Below are positions 46,031-52,778 of a DNA stretch of 64,000 nucleotides, piece by piece (the stretch's first letter is position 1; the number at the start of each line of letters is the position of its first letter). A program made the position numbers and the translations under genes. A model generated the notes under the pieces. That model worked only from the letters and a program-made list of their open reading frames with translations, searched no databases and was not told the DNA's origin. This DNA comes from CG2-30-36-16 sp964372115 (GTDB lineage Bacteria; Bacteroidota; Ignavibacteria; Ignavibacteriales; Ignavibacteriaceae): assembly GCA_964372115.1 (NCBI GenBank), contig CAYJPN010000015.1, positions 53,967 to 117,966 of the forward strand. The letters run 5' to 3'.

Positions 46031-46354
46031 TTGGCAAGCAGATATAAAACGAAAGAAAATTTACAAGCCGAAATCCTTGCAGCTATTTGTCATCCGAATC
46101 GTATAAAAATTCTAAAGGCACTTAGCCGGCAGACATTATGTAATTGCGAAATTATGCCGATGATTGGGCTTGAACAATCAAATCTTTCGAGACACTTAAA
46201 AATTATGGAAAAAAGTGGCGTACTTGTTTCGTGGAAAGAAGGACTGCGTGTTAACTACAGAATTGCCGATGAAAAAATTATGGATATATTAAAGCTTGCT
46301 GAAGAAATTTCAAACAGTAATATTGAGAAAATAAATAAATTTATTACAAATTAG
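46031..46354 (+). CDS. ArsR-family metalloregulator
   Basis: 107 residues from a TTG start, a common start for this type. Winged helix-turn-helix: 'ILAAICHPNRIKILKALSRQTLCNCEIMPMIGLEQSNLSRHLKIMEKSGVLVSWKEGLRVNYRI'. 'TLCNCEI' reproduces the ELCVCDL metal-box spacing (CxC), so a soft metal or metalloid ligand is likely. Palindromes on either side (45943 and 46372) are probable operators. It begins the redox/permease module that runs to about 49.5 kb. Confidence 0.88.
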   Translation: MASRYKTKENLQAEILAAICHPNRIKILKALSRQTLCNCEIMPMIGLEQSNLSRHLKIMEKSGVLVSWKEGLRVNYRIADEKIMDILKLAEEISNSNIEKINKFITN

Positions 46355-46371
46355 TTTTTTTTAACCATTTA

Positions 46372-46404
46372 TATGAGTCTATGCTCATAATATCATTTAG
46401 ATAT
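46372..46404. promoter_or_regulatory. Second operator candidate, before the thioredoxin-like gene
   Basis: TATGAG-N6-CTCATA (46372-46389), with an adjoining ATATC-N5-GATAT (46390-46404). It lies just upstream of the preferred start at 46414, so ArsR bound here could control the downstream module. Confidence 0.45.
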
Positions 46405-46413
46405 GAGAATATT

Positions 46414-46656
46414 ATGAATATTAAAGTTCTTGACAGGATGAATGAATTGCAAAACTTTAGAGTAAGAACTCGGGATGCTTTAAATAAATTAAATTTTGAA
46501 GCAACCATTGAAAAAGTAATTGATTATTCAGAAATATTGTCTTTTGGTTTGGTTCGCACACCGGGACTTATAATTGATAACAAAATAGTTGTGCGAGGAA
46601 GCGTTCCAACTGTTGAGCAGCTTCAGAATATAATAAAACAACAAATAATTAGGTAA
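46414..46656 (+). CDS. Thioredoxin-fold protein of the MTH895/TM0996 type lacking the CxxC
   Basis: 80 residues from the ATG at 46414. The frame is open from 46381, but that start lies within the operator-like palindrome. 'MNIKVLDRMNELQNFRVRTRDALNKLNFEATIEKVIDYSEILSFGLVRTPGLIIDNKIVVRGSVP' aligns with MTH895-like small thioredoxins ('KVLGxGCxKCxxLExxV...MxxGVMxTPALVIDxKVVxxGxVP'). The conserved TP and 'G.VP' are kept, but the two active-site cysteines are replaced (DRMNELQNF), so it cannot act as a dithiol redox protein. A sister gene with CSKC lies at 48855. It may be a structural or regulatory derivative. Confidence 0.8.
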   Translation: MNIKVLDRMNELQNFRVRTRDALNKLNFEATIEKVIDYSEILSFGLVRTPGLIIDNKIVVRGSVPTVEQLQNIIKQQIIR

Positions 46657-46672
46657 AGTGAGAATTTAATTA

Positions 46673-47974
46673 ATGAACTGGAAAGAGCAGTATAAATCGT
46701 TTCTGTGGATACTCGGATTTTTTGTATTTGCGTACTTAATGCCGATTGAAACAGAAAAATTTAAAGGCGCTGTAATAGATGCTTTTGCATTGGCAAAGTG
46801 GTACGCTCAGGAACATGTTTTGCTTTGCCTTGTCCCGGCATTTTTTATTGCGGGAGTTATTGCTGTATTTGTCAGTCAAGCTGCAGTAGTAAAATACTTT
46901 GGCGGGAAAGCTAAAAAGTGGGTTGCATATTTAGTTGCGTCTGTTTCGGGAACTATACTAGCAGTTTGCTCATGCACAGTGCTGCCTTTGTTCTCAAGCA
47001 TTCACAAAAGAGGCGCCGGCTTAGGACCCGCAATTGCGTTTCTTTATTCCGGACCGGCGATAAATATTTTAGCAATCATTTTAACAGCGAGAATACTTGG
47101 TTTTGAACTTGGAATAGCCAGGGTGATTGGAGCTGTATCATTCAGTGTAATAATTGGTCTAATAATGTCTTTTATTTATCGTAAGGAAGAGAAAGAAAGA
47201 ACCGAAGCACAGCTTGCAATGCCCGTTGTTGAAGAAGTTCGACCGATCTGGCAGACAGCATTTCACTTTTTTATCCTTGTTGCTATTCTTGTTTTTGTTA
47301 ATTGGGGTAAGCCGGATACAACTGAAGGTTTCTGGTATGAAGTTTTTGCAAATAAATGGTTTATAACTTCTTTATTCGGAATAGGATTTGCGATTTCGAT
47401 GGCTTACATAATAAAAGTAAAAAAACTTTTTGTTCTGCTTGGTACTATTGCGGTTATTATATCTTCAATTATTTTTTATGAAAATCCAACCATCACTTTT
47501 GTGGTAGCCGTTGTAGCTACTACAATGGCCTTAACGTTTTCAAAAGATGAACCAAACCAATGGCTTGGAGAAACATGGGGTTTTACAAAACAAATTATGC
47601 CCCTGCTTGGAGCCGGAGTTTTGGTCGCCGGCTTTTTGCTCGGTTCAAATAACGGCAACGGCGGAATAATCCCGAATGAATGGATTGCAAATCTTGTTGG
47701 CGGAAATTCTTTATTCTCCAATTTCTTTGCATCAATCACCGGTGCGTTTATGTATTTCGCGACTTTAACGGAGATTCCAATTCTTCAAGGATTAATAAAC
47801 AGCGGAATGGGAAAAGGTCCGGCTCTTGCATTACTGCTTGCTGGTCCGGCATTGTCACTGCCAAATATGCTTGTTATAAGAAGTGTAATCGGAACTCAAA
47901 AAACCGTTGTGTACGTTTTGCTTGTTGTTATCATGTCCACGATAACGGGACTTATATACGGATCATTGTTTTAA
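46673..47974 (+). CDS. Predicted permease, YraQ/DUF318 (SO_0444) type
   Basis: 433 residues with about ten transmembrane helices. The family signature is visible: 'VSGTILAVCSCTVLPLFSSIHKRGAGLGPAIAFLYSGPAINILAIILT' (about 92-140), with conserved CSC and repeated near the C-terminus as 'ATLTEIPILQGLINSGMGKGPALALLLAGPALSLPNM'. Members are implicated in export of metals or methylated arsenicals (ArsP is a relative). It sits directly behind ArsR and a thioredoxin-like gene, an arrangement seen repeatedly for this family. Substrate not determined. Confidence 0.87.
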   Translation: MNWKEQYKSFLWILGFFVFAYLMPIETEKFKGAVIDAFALAKWYAQEHVLLCLVPAFFIAGVIAVFVSQAAVVKYFGGKAKKWVAYLVASVSGTILAVCSCTVLPLFSSIHKRGAGLGPAIAFLYSGPAINILAIILTARILGFELGIARVIGAVSFSVIIGLIMSFIYRKEEKERTEAQLAMPVVEEVRPIWQTAFHFFILVAILVFVNWGKPDTTEGFWYEVFANKWFITSLFGIGFAISMAYIIKVKKLFVLLGTIAVIISSIIFYENPTITFVVAVVATTMALTFSKDEPNQWLGETWGFTKQIMPLLGAGVLVAGFLLGSNNGNGGIIPNEWIANLVGGNSLFSNFFASITGAFMYFATLTEIPILQGLINSGMGKGPALALLLAGPALSLPNMLVIRSVIGTQKTVVYVLLVVIMSTITGLIYGSLF

Positions 47975-47992
47975 TCAAATGAGAATGGAATA

Positions 47993-48619
47993 ATGCGGCT
48001 AATAATTTTCTTACTTGCTCTTGTATTCATAGCGGAAAACCATGCTTCGTCAAGTGAAATAATAAAAACGAGGGATTTAATCGCTGAAATAAACATTTCG
48101 TTTTTAGAGAAAAGATATCCAAATGAATTTCTTGTTTCTGAACTAAAAGTGGCTTTGAGGGAATTAATCGGAAATGATTCTAAAAAAGAACGGCTAATTG
48201 AATCATTTAATGAATTTGAAAATATTTTTGAAAGCAAACCGGAAGTTGATACGTTAAAGAAAATATTCCGTACGGTTAATAATGAATTCAACTATAGTTA
48301 CGGTGAATATTTATATAATAAAATATTAAGTTCTACCGGAGAAAAAGTATTTGTTTTGTCCACATCGATGTCTTGCGAGTGCACGCTTGAAATGTGTTAT
48401 GAAAATGAATCAGAAGTAGAGAAGCTGCATAAAGAAAATCCGGGATTGTTTGATTACGCCGTTGTGGACTGCTATACAAATATCGATTTGCAAACAAGGT
48501 ATGAAGTCGGATTTATACCGGTTGTTGTAATACTTGATTCAAGCAATCAAGAAATAAAAAGATTTGTTAGACAAGAAAATCTTTTCATACAATTAAAAAA
48601 TTATTTAAGGATAAAGTAG
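47993..48619 (+). CDS. Exported cysteine-containing thioredoxin-fold-like protein
   Basis: 208 residues. Signal peptide MRLIIFLLALVFIAENHA. A charged helical segment (about 20-115) precedes a segment of alternating strands and helices: 'KVFVLSTSMSCECTLEMCYENESEVEKLHKENPGLFDYAVVDCYTNIDLQTRYEVGFIPVVVILDSSNQEIKRF'. The order strand, Cys cluster (CECTLEMC), helix, 'D.....L...Y.V..IP...' with cis-Pro and a closing strand is that of a thioredoxin fold with an unusual Cys pattern. Family not recognised. It is 18 bases behind the permease gene in the same operon. Confidence 0.65.
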   Translation: MRLIIFLLALVFIAENHASSSEIIKTRDLIAEINISFLEKRYPNEFLVSELKVALRELIGNDSKKERLIESFNEFENIFESKPEVDTLKKIFRTVNNEFNYSYGEYLYNKILSSTGEKVFVLSTSMSCECTLEMCYENESEVEKLHKENPGLFDYAVVDCYTNIDLQTRYEVGFIPVVVILDSSNQEIKRFVRQENLFIQLKNYLRIK

Positions 48620-48631
48620 AGAGATTTTATT

Positions 48632-48854
48632 ATGAAAAAATCACCAATGGAATTACTCAAGCAGTTTGCCCCGGAATTTGAGGAAAACCAGATGCAAGAA
48701 AAAGCGTTAATCTTTGAAAATGAGAAGTACCAAAAAGTAGGGAGTTTCAAACGAAGAAATTGTTGAGGCAATGCAAGTTGCGCGTTATATGAAACTAGCA
48801 ACAGTCAGTGATACAATCACAAATTCATTAAATATAATACAAGGAGCAAAATAA
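48632..48854 (+). pseudogene. AhpD/carboxymuconolactone-decarboxylase-like gene with internal deletion
   Basis: The frame starts 'MKKSPMELLKQFAPEFEENQ' then 'MQEKALIFENEKYQKVG' and then runs out of frame ('SFKRRNC' and stop). One frame over it resumes 'GVSNEEIVEAMQVARYMKLA' and ends at the TAA at 48852-48854, one base before the next ATG. Both halves match the ends of AhpD-like CMD proteins ('MxxxPMEILKxxAPEFxxxxMxxKxxxFxxG...G(A/V)(T/S)xEEIxEAxxVAxY'). About 35 residues between them are missing, including the segment that normally bears the active-site Cys/His. A deletion plus frameshift made it inactive. Confidence 0.72.
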
Positions 48855-49094
48855 ATGATTTCAGTAAAAGTTCTAGGCCCCGGATGCTCTAAATGCCGGA
48901 CTCTTGAAGCTAAAGTAAAAGATATTGTTGCAAAAAATAATATTGACGCGAAAATAATAAAGGTTGAAGATATTCAGGAAATGGTTAGCTACGGAATAAT
49001 GATGACGCCTGCACTGGTAATAAATGAGCAGGTAAAAAGTTACGGCATTGTTCCTAAAGATGATCAAATTTTAAAATGGTTGAATGGAGCTTAA
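48855..49094 (+). CDS. Small thioredoxin of the MTH895/TM0996 type
   Basis: 79 residues, no signal peptide, so cytoplasmic. 'VKVLGPGCSKCRTLEAKV' carries the active site C11-S-K-C14, then 'VSYGIMMTPALVINEQV', typical of the family, with cis-Pro after MMT. Shine-Dalgarno GGAG is at proper spacing. It overlaps the lipoprotein gene region by one base (coding end at 49094, next ATG at 49096). It probably supplies electrons to an operon partner such as CcdA or ArsC; inferred from context. Confidence 0.9.
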   Translation: MISVKVLGPGCSKCRTLEAKVKDIVAKNNIDAKIIKVEDIQEMVSYGIMMTPALVINEQVKSYGIVPKDDQILKWLNGA

Positions 49095-49095
49095 G

Positions 49096-49494
49096 ATGAA
49101 AAATTTACTATCAATAATAATACTTATGATATTTTTCTTTGTTCAGGGCTGTGACGCTCAACCAAAAGAAAATAAAACAAATAAAGCAAACATTAAAAAA
49201 CCCAAAGTAACATTTGTAGAACTTGGATCAGTCAATTGCATTCCATGTAAGCAGATGCAGCCGATAATGAAATCAATTGAAGAAAAATATGGTGAGCAGG
49301 TTAAGGTTGTGTTTTACGATGTTTGGAAATCAGATCAGAAAAAATATGCGCAGCAGTATGGAATAAAATTAATACCAACGCAAGTTTTTCTTGACGAGAA
49401 CGGAAAAGAGTTTTTCCGGCATGAAGGATTTTATCCCGAAGCAGAAATTGATAAGATTTTACAGGGTAGGGGATTAAAAGTAAAGAATAATTAA
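49096..49494 (+). CDS. Thioredoxin-fold lipoprotein
   Basis: 132 residues from the ATG at 49096, preceded by GGAG. A frame start at 49084 is less likely. The signal peptide ends in lipobox VQGC (Cys19). The thioredoxin domain has 'VTFVELGSVNCIPCKQMQPIMKSIEEKYGEQVKVVFYDVWKS' with CIPC at about 48-51 and 'IPTQVF' with cis-Pro. It would face the periplasm, the place where CcdA, encoded next, delivers electrons. Likely a reductase for periplasmic disulfides, for example of the apocytochromes encoded downstream. Confidence 0.9.
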   Translation: MKNLLSIIILMIFFFVQGCDAQPKENKTNKANIKKPKVTFVELGSVNCIPCKQMQPIMKSIEEKYGEQVKVVFYDVWKSDQKKYAQQYGIKLIPTQVFLDENGKEFFRHEGFYPEAEIDKILQGRGLKVKNN

Positions 49495-49498
49495 AAGT

Positions 49499-49583
49499 GT
49501 CATTGCGAGGGACAGCAGTACCGAAGCAATTTGCCAAAGATTAATAACAGATTGCTTCACTCGAAGACTCATTTGCTATGACG
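49499..49583. repeat. Palindromic dispersed repeat (GTCATTGCGAG type)
   Basis: Outer arms GTCATTGCGAG and TTTGCTATGAC, inner arms GAAGCAAT and ATTGCTTC form a long hairpin in the gap before ccdA. Repeats beginning GTCATTGCGAG(G/C)GA..GAAGCAAT are widely scattered in Bacteroidetes-related genomes. Transcript processing or termination is possible; a mobile origin is likely. Confidence 0.7.
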
Positions 49584-49624
49584 AAACTAATAATTGAAAA
49601 TAAATAATAAGTAGTAACTAAATT

Positions 49625-50326
49625 ATGATTGAAGAAATATTTACAATACTTAGCACAGCACTTTATGAAAATTATTGGATTGCAGTTCTAGCGTCTTTAG
49701 GGTGGGGAGTGTTATCGATACTTTTATCTCCTTGTCATCTTTCAAGCATACCACTTGTTGTTGGATATATTACCTCACAAGGTAAAATCTCTTTGAAGAG
49801 AACTTTTTATATCTCATTAATATTTGCAGTGGGAATATTAATTACAATTGCCGTGATTGGAATCATCACAGCATCACTTGGTAGATTAATGGGAGATGTT
49901 GGCGCAATTGGTAATTATCTTGTTGCGGGAATCTTCTTTTTAGTCGGTCTTTATCTTTTAGATATTATAAAATTTGACTGGAGCAGTGTAGGCTTAAGAC
50001 AAACAAAATCTAAAGGATTATTATCAGCATTAATTCTTGGATTACTTTTTGGAATTGCACTCGGGCCCTGTACATTTGCTTATATGGCTCCTGTACTGGG
50101 AATTGTATTTCAAACTGCGCAAACAAGTTTTGCTTCTGCATCTATGCTTCTATTAGCATTTGGTATTGGGCATTGTTCAGTAATTGTTGGGGCGGGAACT
50201 TTATCCCAAAAAGTTCAGCAATATTTAAATTGGTCTGAAGAATCAAAAACTATTTTATGGATAAAAAGAACCTGCGGTGTTTTAGTAATTATGGGCGGAG
50301 TTTATTTAATCTTAACGGTAGGATAA
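49625..50326 (+). CDS. ccdA: Cytochrome c biogenesis protein CcdA
   Basis: 233 residues with six predicted transmembrane helices. It carries reducing equivalents from cytoplasmic thioredoxin to periplasmic thiol proteins. The conserved Pro/Cys motifs of each half are present: 'LLSPCHLSSIPLVVGYI' (about 36-52) and 'ALGPCTFAYMAPVLGIVF' (about 145-162). It lacks the DsbD gamma domain, as usual for CcdA. Located between a periplasmic thioredoxin lipoprotein and a sigma-54 activator, and upstream of a cytochrome c gene, which fits a role in cytochrome maturation. Confidence 0.92.
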   Translation: MIEEIFTILSTALYENYWIAVLASLGWGVLSILLSPCHLSSIPLVVGYITSQGKISLKRTFYISLIFAVGILITIAVIGIITASLGRLMGDVGAIGNYLVAGIFFLVGLYLLDIIKFDWSSVGLRQTKSKGLLSALILGLLFGIALGPCTFAYMAPVLGIVFQTAQTSFASASMLLLAFGIGHCSVIVGAGTLSQKVQQYLNWSEESKTILWIKRTCGVLVIMGGVYLILTVG

Positions 50327-50329
50327 AAA

Positions 50330-51652
50330 ATGGAAAAGCAAAAGACAGATACTATCTTAAACTCCCTTGCTGAAGGAGTAATTACAGTTGATAAGGAATT
50401 TAAAATCACCTTTATCAACGAAGCTGCTTCAAAGATGACTGGTTTTCAGAGGGATGAGGTTATCGGAAAAATTTGTAAGAACGTCTTCAAATCTGAATAC
50501 TGTTTGGAAAATTGTCCAATTGCAAGAATATTAAAATTTGGTAAAAGCATTTTTGATTATGACAGTCAAATTGAATGTAAAGATTCTGTCCCTATTCCTA
50601 TAAGATTAAATGCGGCTTTGTTAAAAGATGAAAATGATAACCCGTCGGGCGGAGTAATAACTTTTAGAGATATTTCAATTCTTAAAAAGATAGAAGGACT
50701 ATTACAAGAAGAATCAAACTTCCACGGCATGATATCAAATTCAAAAACAATGAAGGGTATTTTTACTCTGATTGAACAGATAGCTGATTCGGATGCGCCA
50801 GTGCTTATTACAGGGGAAACGGGAACCGGTAAAGAGTTGATTGCTAATGCAATTCAAACCTTAAGTAAAAGAAGATCCAAAAAGTATATAAAGATTAATT
50901 GTTCAGTTATTCCTGACAATTTATTAGCAAGCGAATTATTCGGTCATACTAAAGGTGCTTTTACAGATGCTCAAAAAGAAAGGGTTGGCAGGTTTGAACT
51001 TGCTGATGGGGGAACGATTTTCTTGGATGAAATTGGGGAAATGCCTCTTCAGATGCAGCCGCGGATATTAAGGGTTGTTCAAGACGGTACTTTTGAAAGA
51101 CTCGGCGAGTCAACTACAAAGTCCGCCGATGTACGCATTATAACTGCAACAAATATCGATCTTGAAAAGGCAATTGCAGAAGGAAAATTCAGAGAAGATT
51201 TATTTTACAGACTTAATGTTATCCACGTAAATTTATCACCGTTAAAAAAACGTATAGATGATATACCACTTCTTGCAAATCATTTCTTGAAAAAATTTAC
51301 GCTTATTTATAAAAAGAATATTCAGCATATAGAAGATGAATGTATTGAGCATCTAATAAGATGGCACTGGCCAGGTAATATTAGAGAACTTGAAAACGCA
51401 ATAGAGTATGCTGTAATTAGGAATAAACCTGATAAAAGCTTGTGCATTTGTGCTTTTCCTGCTAAGATAAAAGAAAACATTTATTGCAGTCAAATACACA
51501 ATGTTATTCCGAATGCTGTTTTACCGTTTGAAAATGCTTCTCTACTTGGGTTACTGAATCAGCATAAATGGAATAAAACAAAGGTTGCCCAAATTTTAGG
51601 TGTTGATAGAACAACACTCTGGCGCAAATTAAAAGCTATGGGAATAAACTAG
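50330..51652 (+). CDS. Sigma-54-dependent activator with PAS sensor domain
   Basis: 440 residues. A PAS domain (about 5-118) carries an unusual Cys set, 'ICKNVFKSEYCLENCP' (C49, C58, C62), suited to redox or metal sensing. The AAA+ domain (about 135-365) has Walker A TGETGTGKE (161-169), Walker B GGTIFLDEIGE (about 227) and the sigma-54 contact loop as GAFTDA (209-214) in place of GAFTGA. The C-terminal Fis helix-turn-helix 'WNKTKVAQILGVDRTTLWRKLKAMGI' closes it. GTTGCAA palindromes and two GG-N10-GC promoters lie directly downstream, so the split-Soret cytochrome operon is its likely target. It follows ccdA by 3 bases. Confidence 0.93.
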   Translation: MEKQKTDTILNSLAEGVITVDKEFKITFINEAASKMTGFQRDEVIGKICKNVFKSEYCLENCPIARILKFGKSIFDYDSQIECKDSVPIPIRLNAALLKDENDNPSGGVITFRDISILKKIEGLLQEESNFHGMISNSKTMKGIFTLIEQIADSDAPVLITGETGTGKELIANAIQTLSKRRSKKYIKINCSVIPDNLLASELFGHTKGAFTDAQKERVGRFELADGGTIFLDEIGEMPLQMQPRILRVVQDGTFERLGESTTKSADVRIITATNIDLEKAIAEGKFREDLFYRLNVIHVNLSPLKKRIDDIPLLANHFLKKFTLIYKKNIQHIEDECIEHLIRWHWPGNIRELENAIEYAVIRNKPDKSLCICAFPAKIKENIYCSQIHNVIPNAVLPFENASLLGLLNQHKWNKTKVAQILGVDRTTLWRKLKAMGIN

Positions 51653-51678
51653 AATTCAGAGGTCTAAATCGTTACTCT

Positions 51679-51765
51679 CAACGAATTGTTGCAAAGCTTC
51701 CAAATTAATAGCATTTAATATCTTATAAAATAATAGCACATAATGTTGCAATAGCTGTGCAACAT
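51679..51765. promoter_or_regulatory. Upstream activator sites for the first sigma-54 promoter
   Basis: CAAC-GAATT-GTTG (51679-51691) and the perfect ATGTTGCA-N7-TGCAACAT (51743-51765). The latter is about 38 bases upstream of the -24 element at 51803. The same GTTGCA/TGCAAC half-sites recur before the second promoter, as expected for a Fis-type dimer. Confidence 0.6.
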
Positions 51766-51802
51766 CATCCCTCAATTCATCCACAAGAATTCAATATTTC
51801 TT

Positions 51803-51817
51803 TGGCAAGCCATTTGC
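51803..51817 (+). promoter_or_regulatory. Sigma-54 promoter 1 (ghost operon)
   Basis: TGGCAAGCCATTTGC has GG (51804-51805), 10 bases, GC (51816-51817), one change from TGGCACG-N4-TTGC. It now leads only to the truncated frame at 51833. Confidence 0.7.
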
Positions 51818-51832
51818 GTAAATTATTGCACT

Positions 51833-51904
51833 GTGGGTGAAATGTTAGGCAAACATCACTTTTTATCGAATGAATTCGCCTTAGTCATTGGAGCTTTAAA
51901 CTGA
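51833..51904 (+). pseudogene. Truncated copy of the TPR gene's 5' end
   Basis: GTG at 51833 opens 'VGEMLGKHHFLSNEFALVIG' and stops (TGA 51902-51904). It parallels 'MSEMLGNHYFQLRNFVLAES' of the intact gene at 52305, at the same distance (about 30 bases) from a -24/-12 promoter. It is the remnant of a duplication of promoter plus gene start, or of a former first copy of the operon. Confidence 0.7.
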
Positions 51905-52130
51905 CCCCAGGTAAATTTAAGCAGATGCAAAAAATGGTTTTTCTCAGGTAATATCCTTGTCCATAATTAACTCAAAAGTAGTTAGTTAATTGCATAAGCG
52001 CTGTCCTGCAAATTATTAAGAACTAAATACGGGATGGTGCTTTTTATTATTATAAAACGTTTCTATAATCTAGCAGAATTTTCTCTTTTTAAAACTCATT
52101 CTTCCGTCAATCTACAATTGGTTTAAAGCA

Positions 52131-52237
52131 GTTTCAGTTGCACATGTTGCAATTGCAACTAATTGTTGCTTTTGAATAATTGATTGATATTTAAACTACT
52201 TTCAACCCGAGTCCAGAACAGCGCAACAGTTTGTTGC
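52131..52237. promoter_or_regulatory. Upstream activator sites for the second sigma-54 promoter
   Basis: GTTGCAC (52137), perfect GTTGCAATTGCAAC (52146-52159), GTTGC (52165) and GCAACA-GTT-TGTTGC (52223-52237). The last is about 40 bases and the first group about 120-140 bases upstream of the -24 element, typical positions for enhancer binding. Confidence 0.65.
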
Positions 52238-52276
52238 AATTTCTATTTTAATTTTATCAAAAATCGAAGGATTATT

Positions 52277-52292
52277 TTGGCAAAATAATTGC
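52277..52292 (+). promoter_or_regulatory. Sigma-54 promoter 2, for the TPR and split-Soret genes
   Basis: TTGGCAAAATAATTGC has GG (52279-52280), 10 bases, GC (52291-52292). Transcription would begin near 52304, at or next to the ATG (52305), so the leader would be very short. Confidence 0.75.
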
Positions 52293-52304
52293 CTACAATA
52301 TTGA

Positions 52305-52778
52305 ATGATGAGCGAAATGTTAGGCAACCATTACTTTCAATTAAGGAATTTTGTACTTGCAGAAAGTACATACGAAAAGCTACCCCAAAATCAATTCGGC
52401 GATGTTAACATTTTAAAAAGATTAATTATTTGTTACACACAAACCAATAAATTAGATAAAGCCTTAGAACTGCTAATCCACCTCCTTAAAAAAAATATTA
52501 ACACAATTCTGAATAGCAATCGTAAAGATGAAGATTGCCCGTGCAATGATTTAATAACAAAAATAGAAACAGGCGAAATAACCTATTCAAATAGGTATGA
52601 AACATTAACCGCATTGGGAATTCTTCATCTGTACTGTAATCATAAAAACTCAATAAAATATTTTAAAATGGCTTTAAAGCAAAACTCAAATAATCAATTG
52701 TTAAATGAAACCTTCAAAATTCTAAAAATAACAGTTCAAAAAAATACATCACAAACAAACAAAATGGAGCTAAAATGA
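52305..52778 (+). CDS. TPR-like protein preceding the split-Soret cytochrome
   Basis: 157 residues. A string of tetratricopeptide-like helix pairs ('MLGNHYFQLRNFVLAESTYEKLP', 'NILKRLIICYTQTNKLDKALELLIHLLKK', 'TLTALGILHLYCNHKNSIKYFKMALKQN'). A 'CPCND' pair lies near residue 83. No signal peptide. The start may be 52305 or 52308, or even Met5, as the predicted transcription start is at about 52304. The stop overlaps the cytochrome gene by four bases (ATGA), so the two are coupled. It could assist assembly or targeting of the cytochrome; inferred. Confidence 0.75.
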   Translation: MMSEMLGNHYFQLRNFVLAESTYEKLPQNQFGDVNILKRLIICYTQTNKLDKALELLIHLLKKNINTILNSNRKDEDCPCNDLITKIETGEITYSNRYETLTALGILHLYCNHKNSIKYFKMALKQNSNNQLLNETFKILKITVQKNTSQTNKMELK

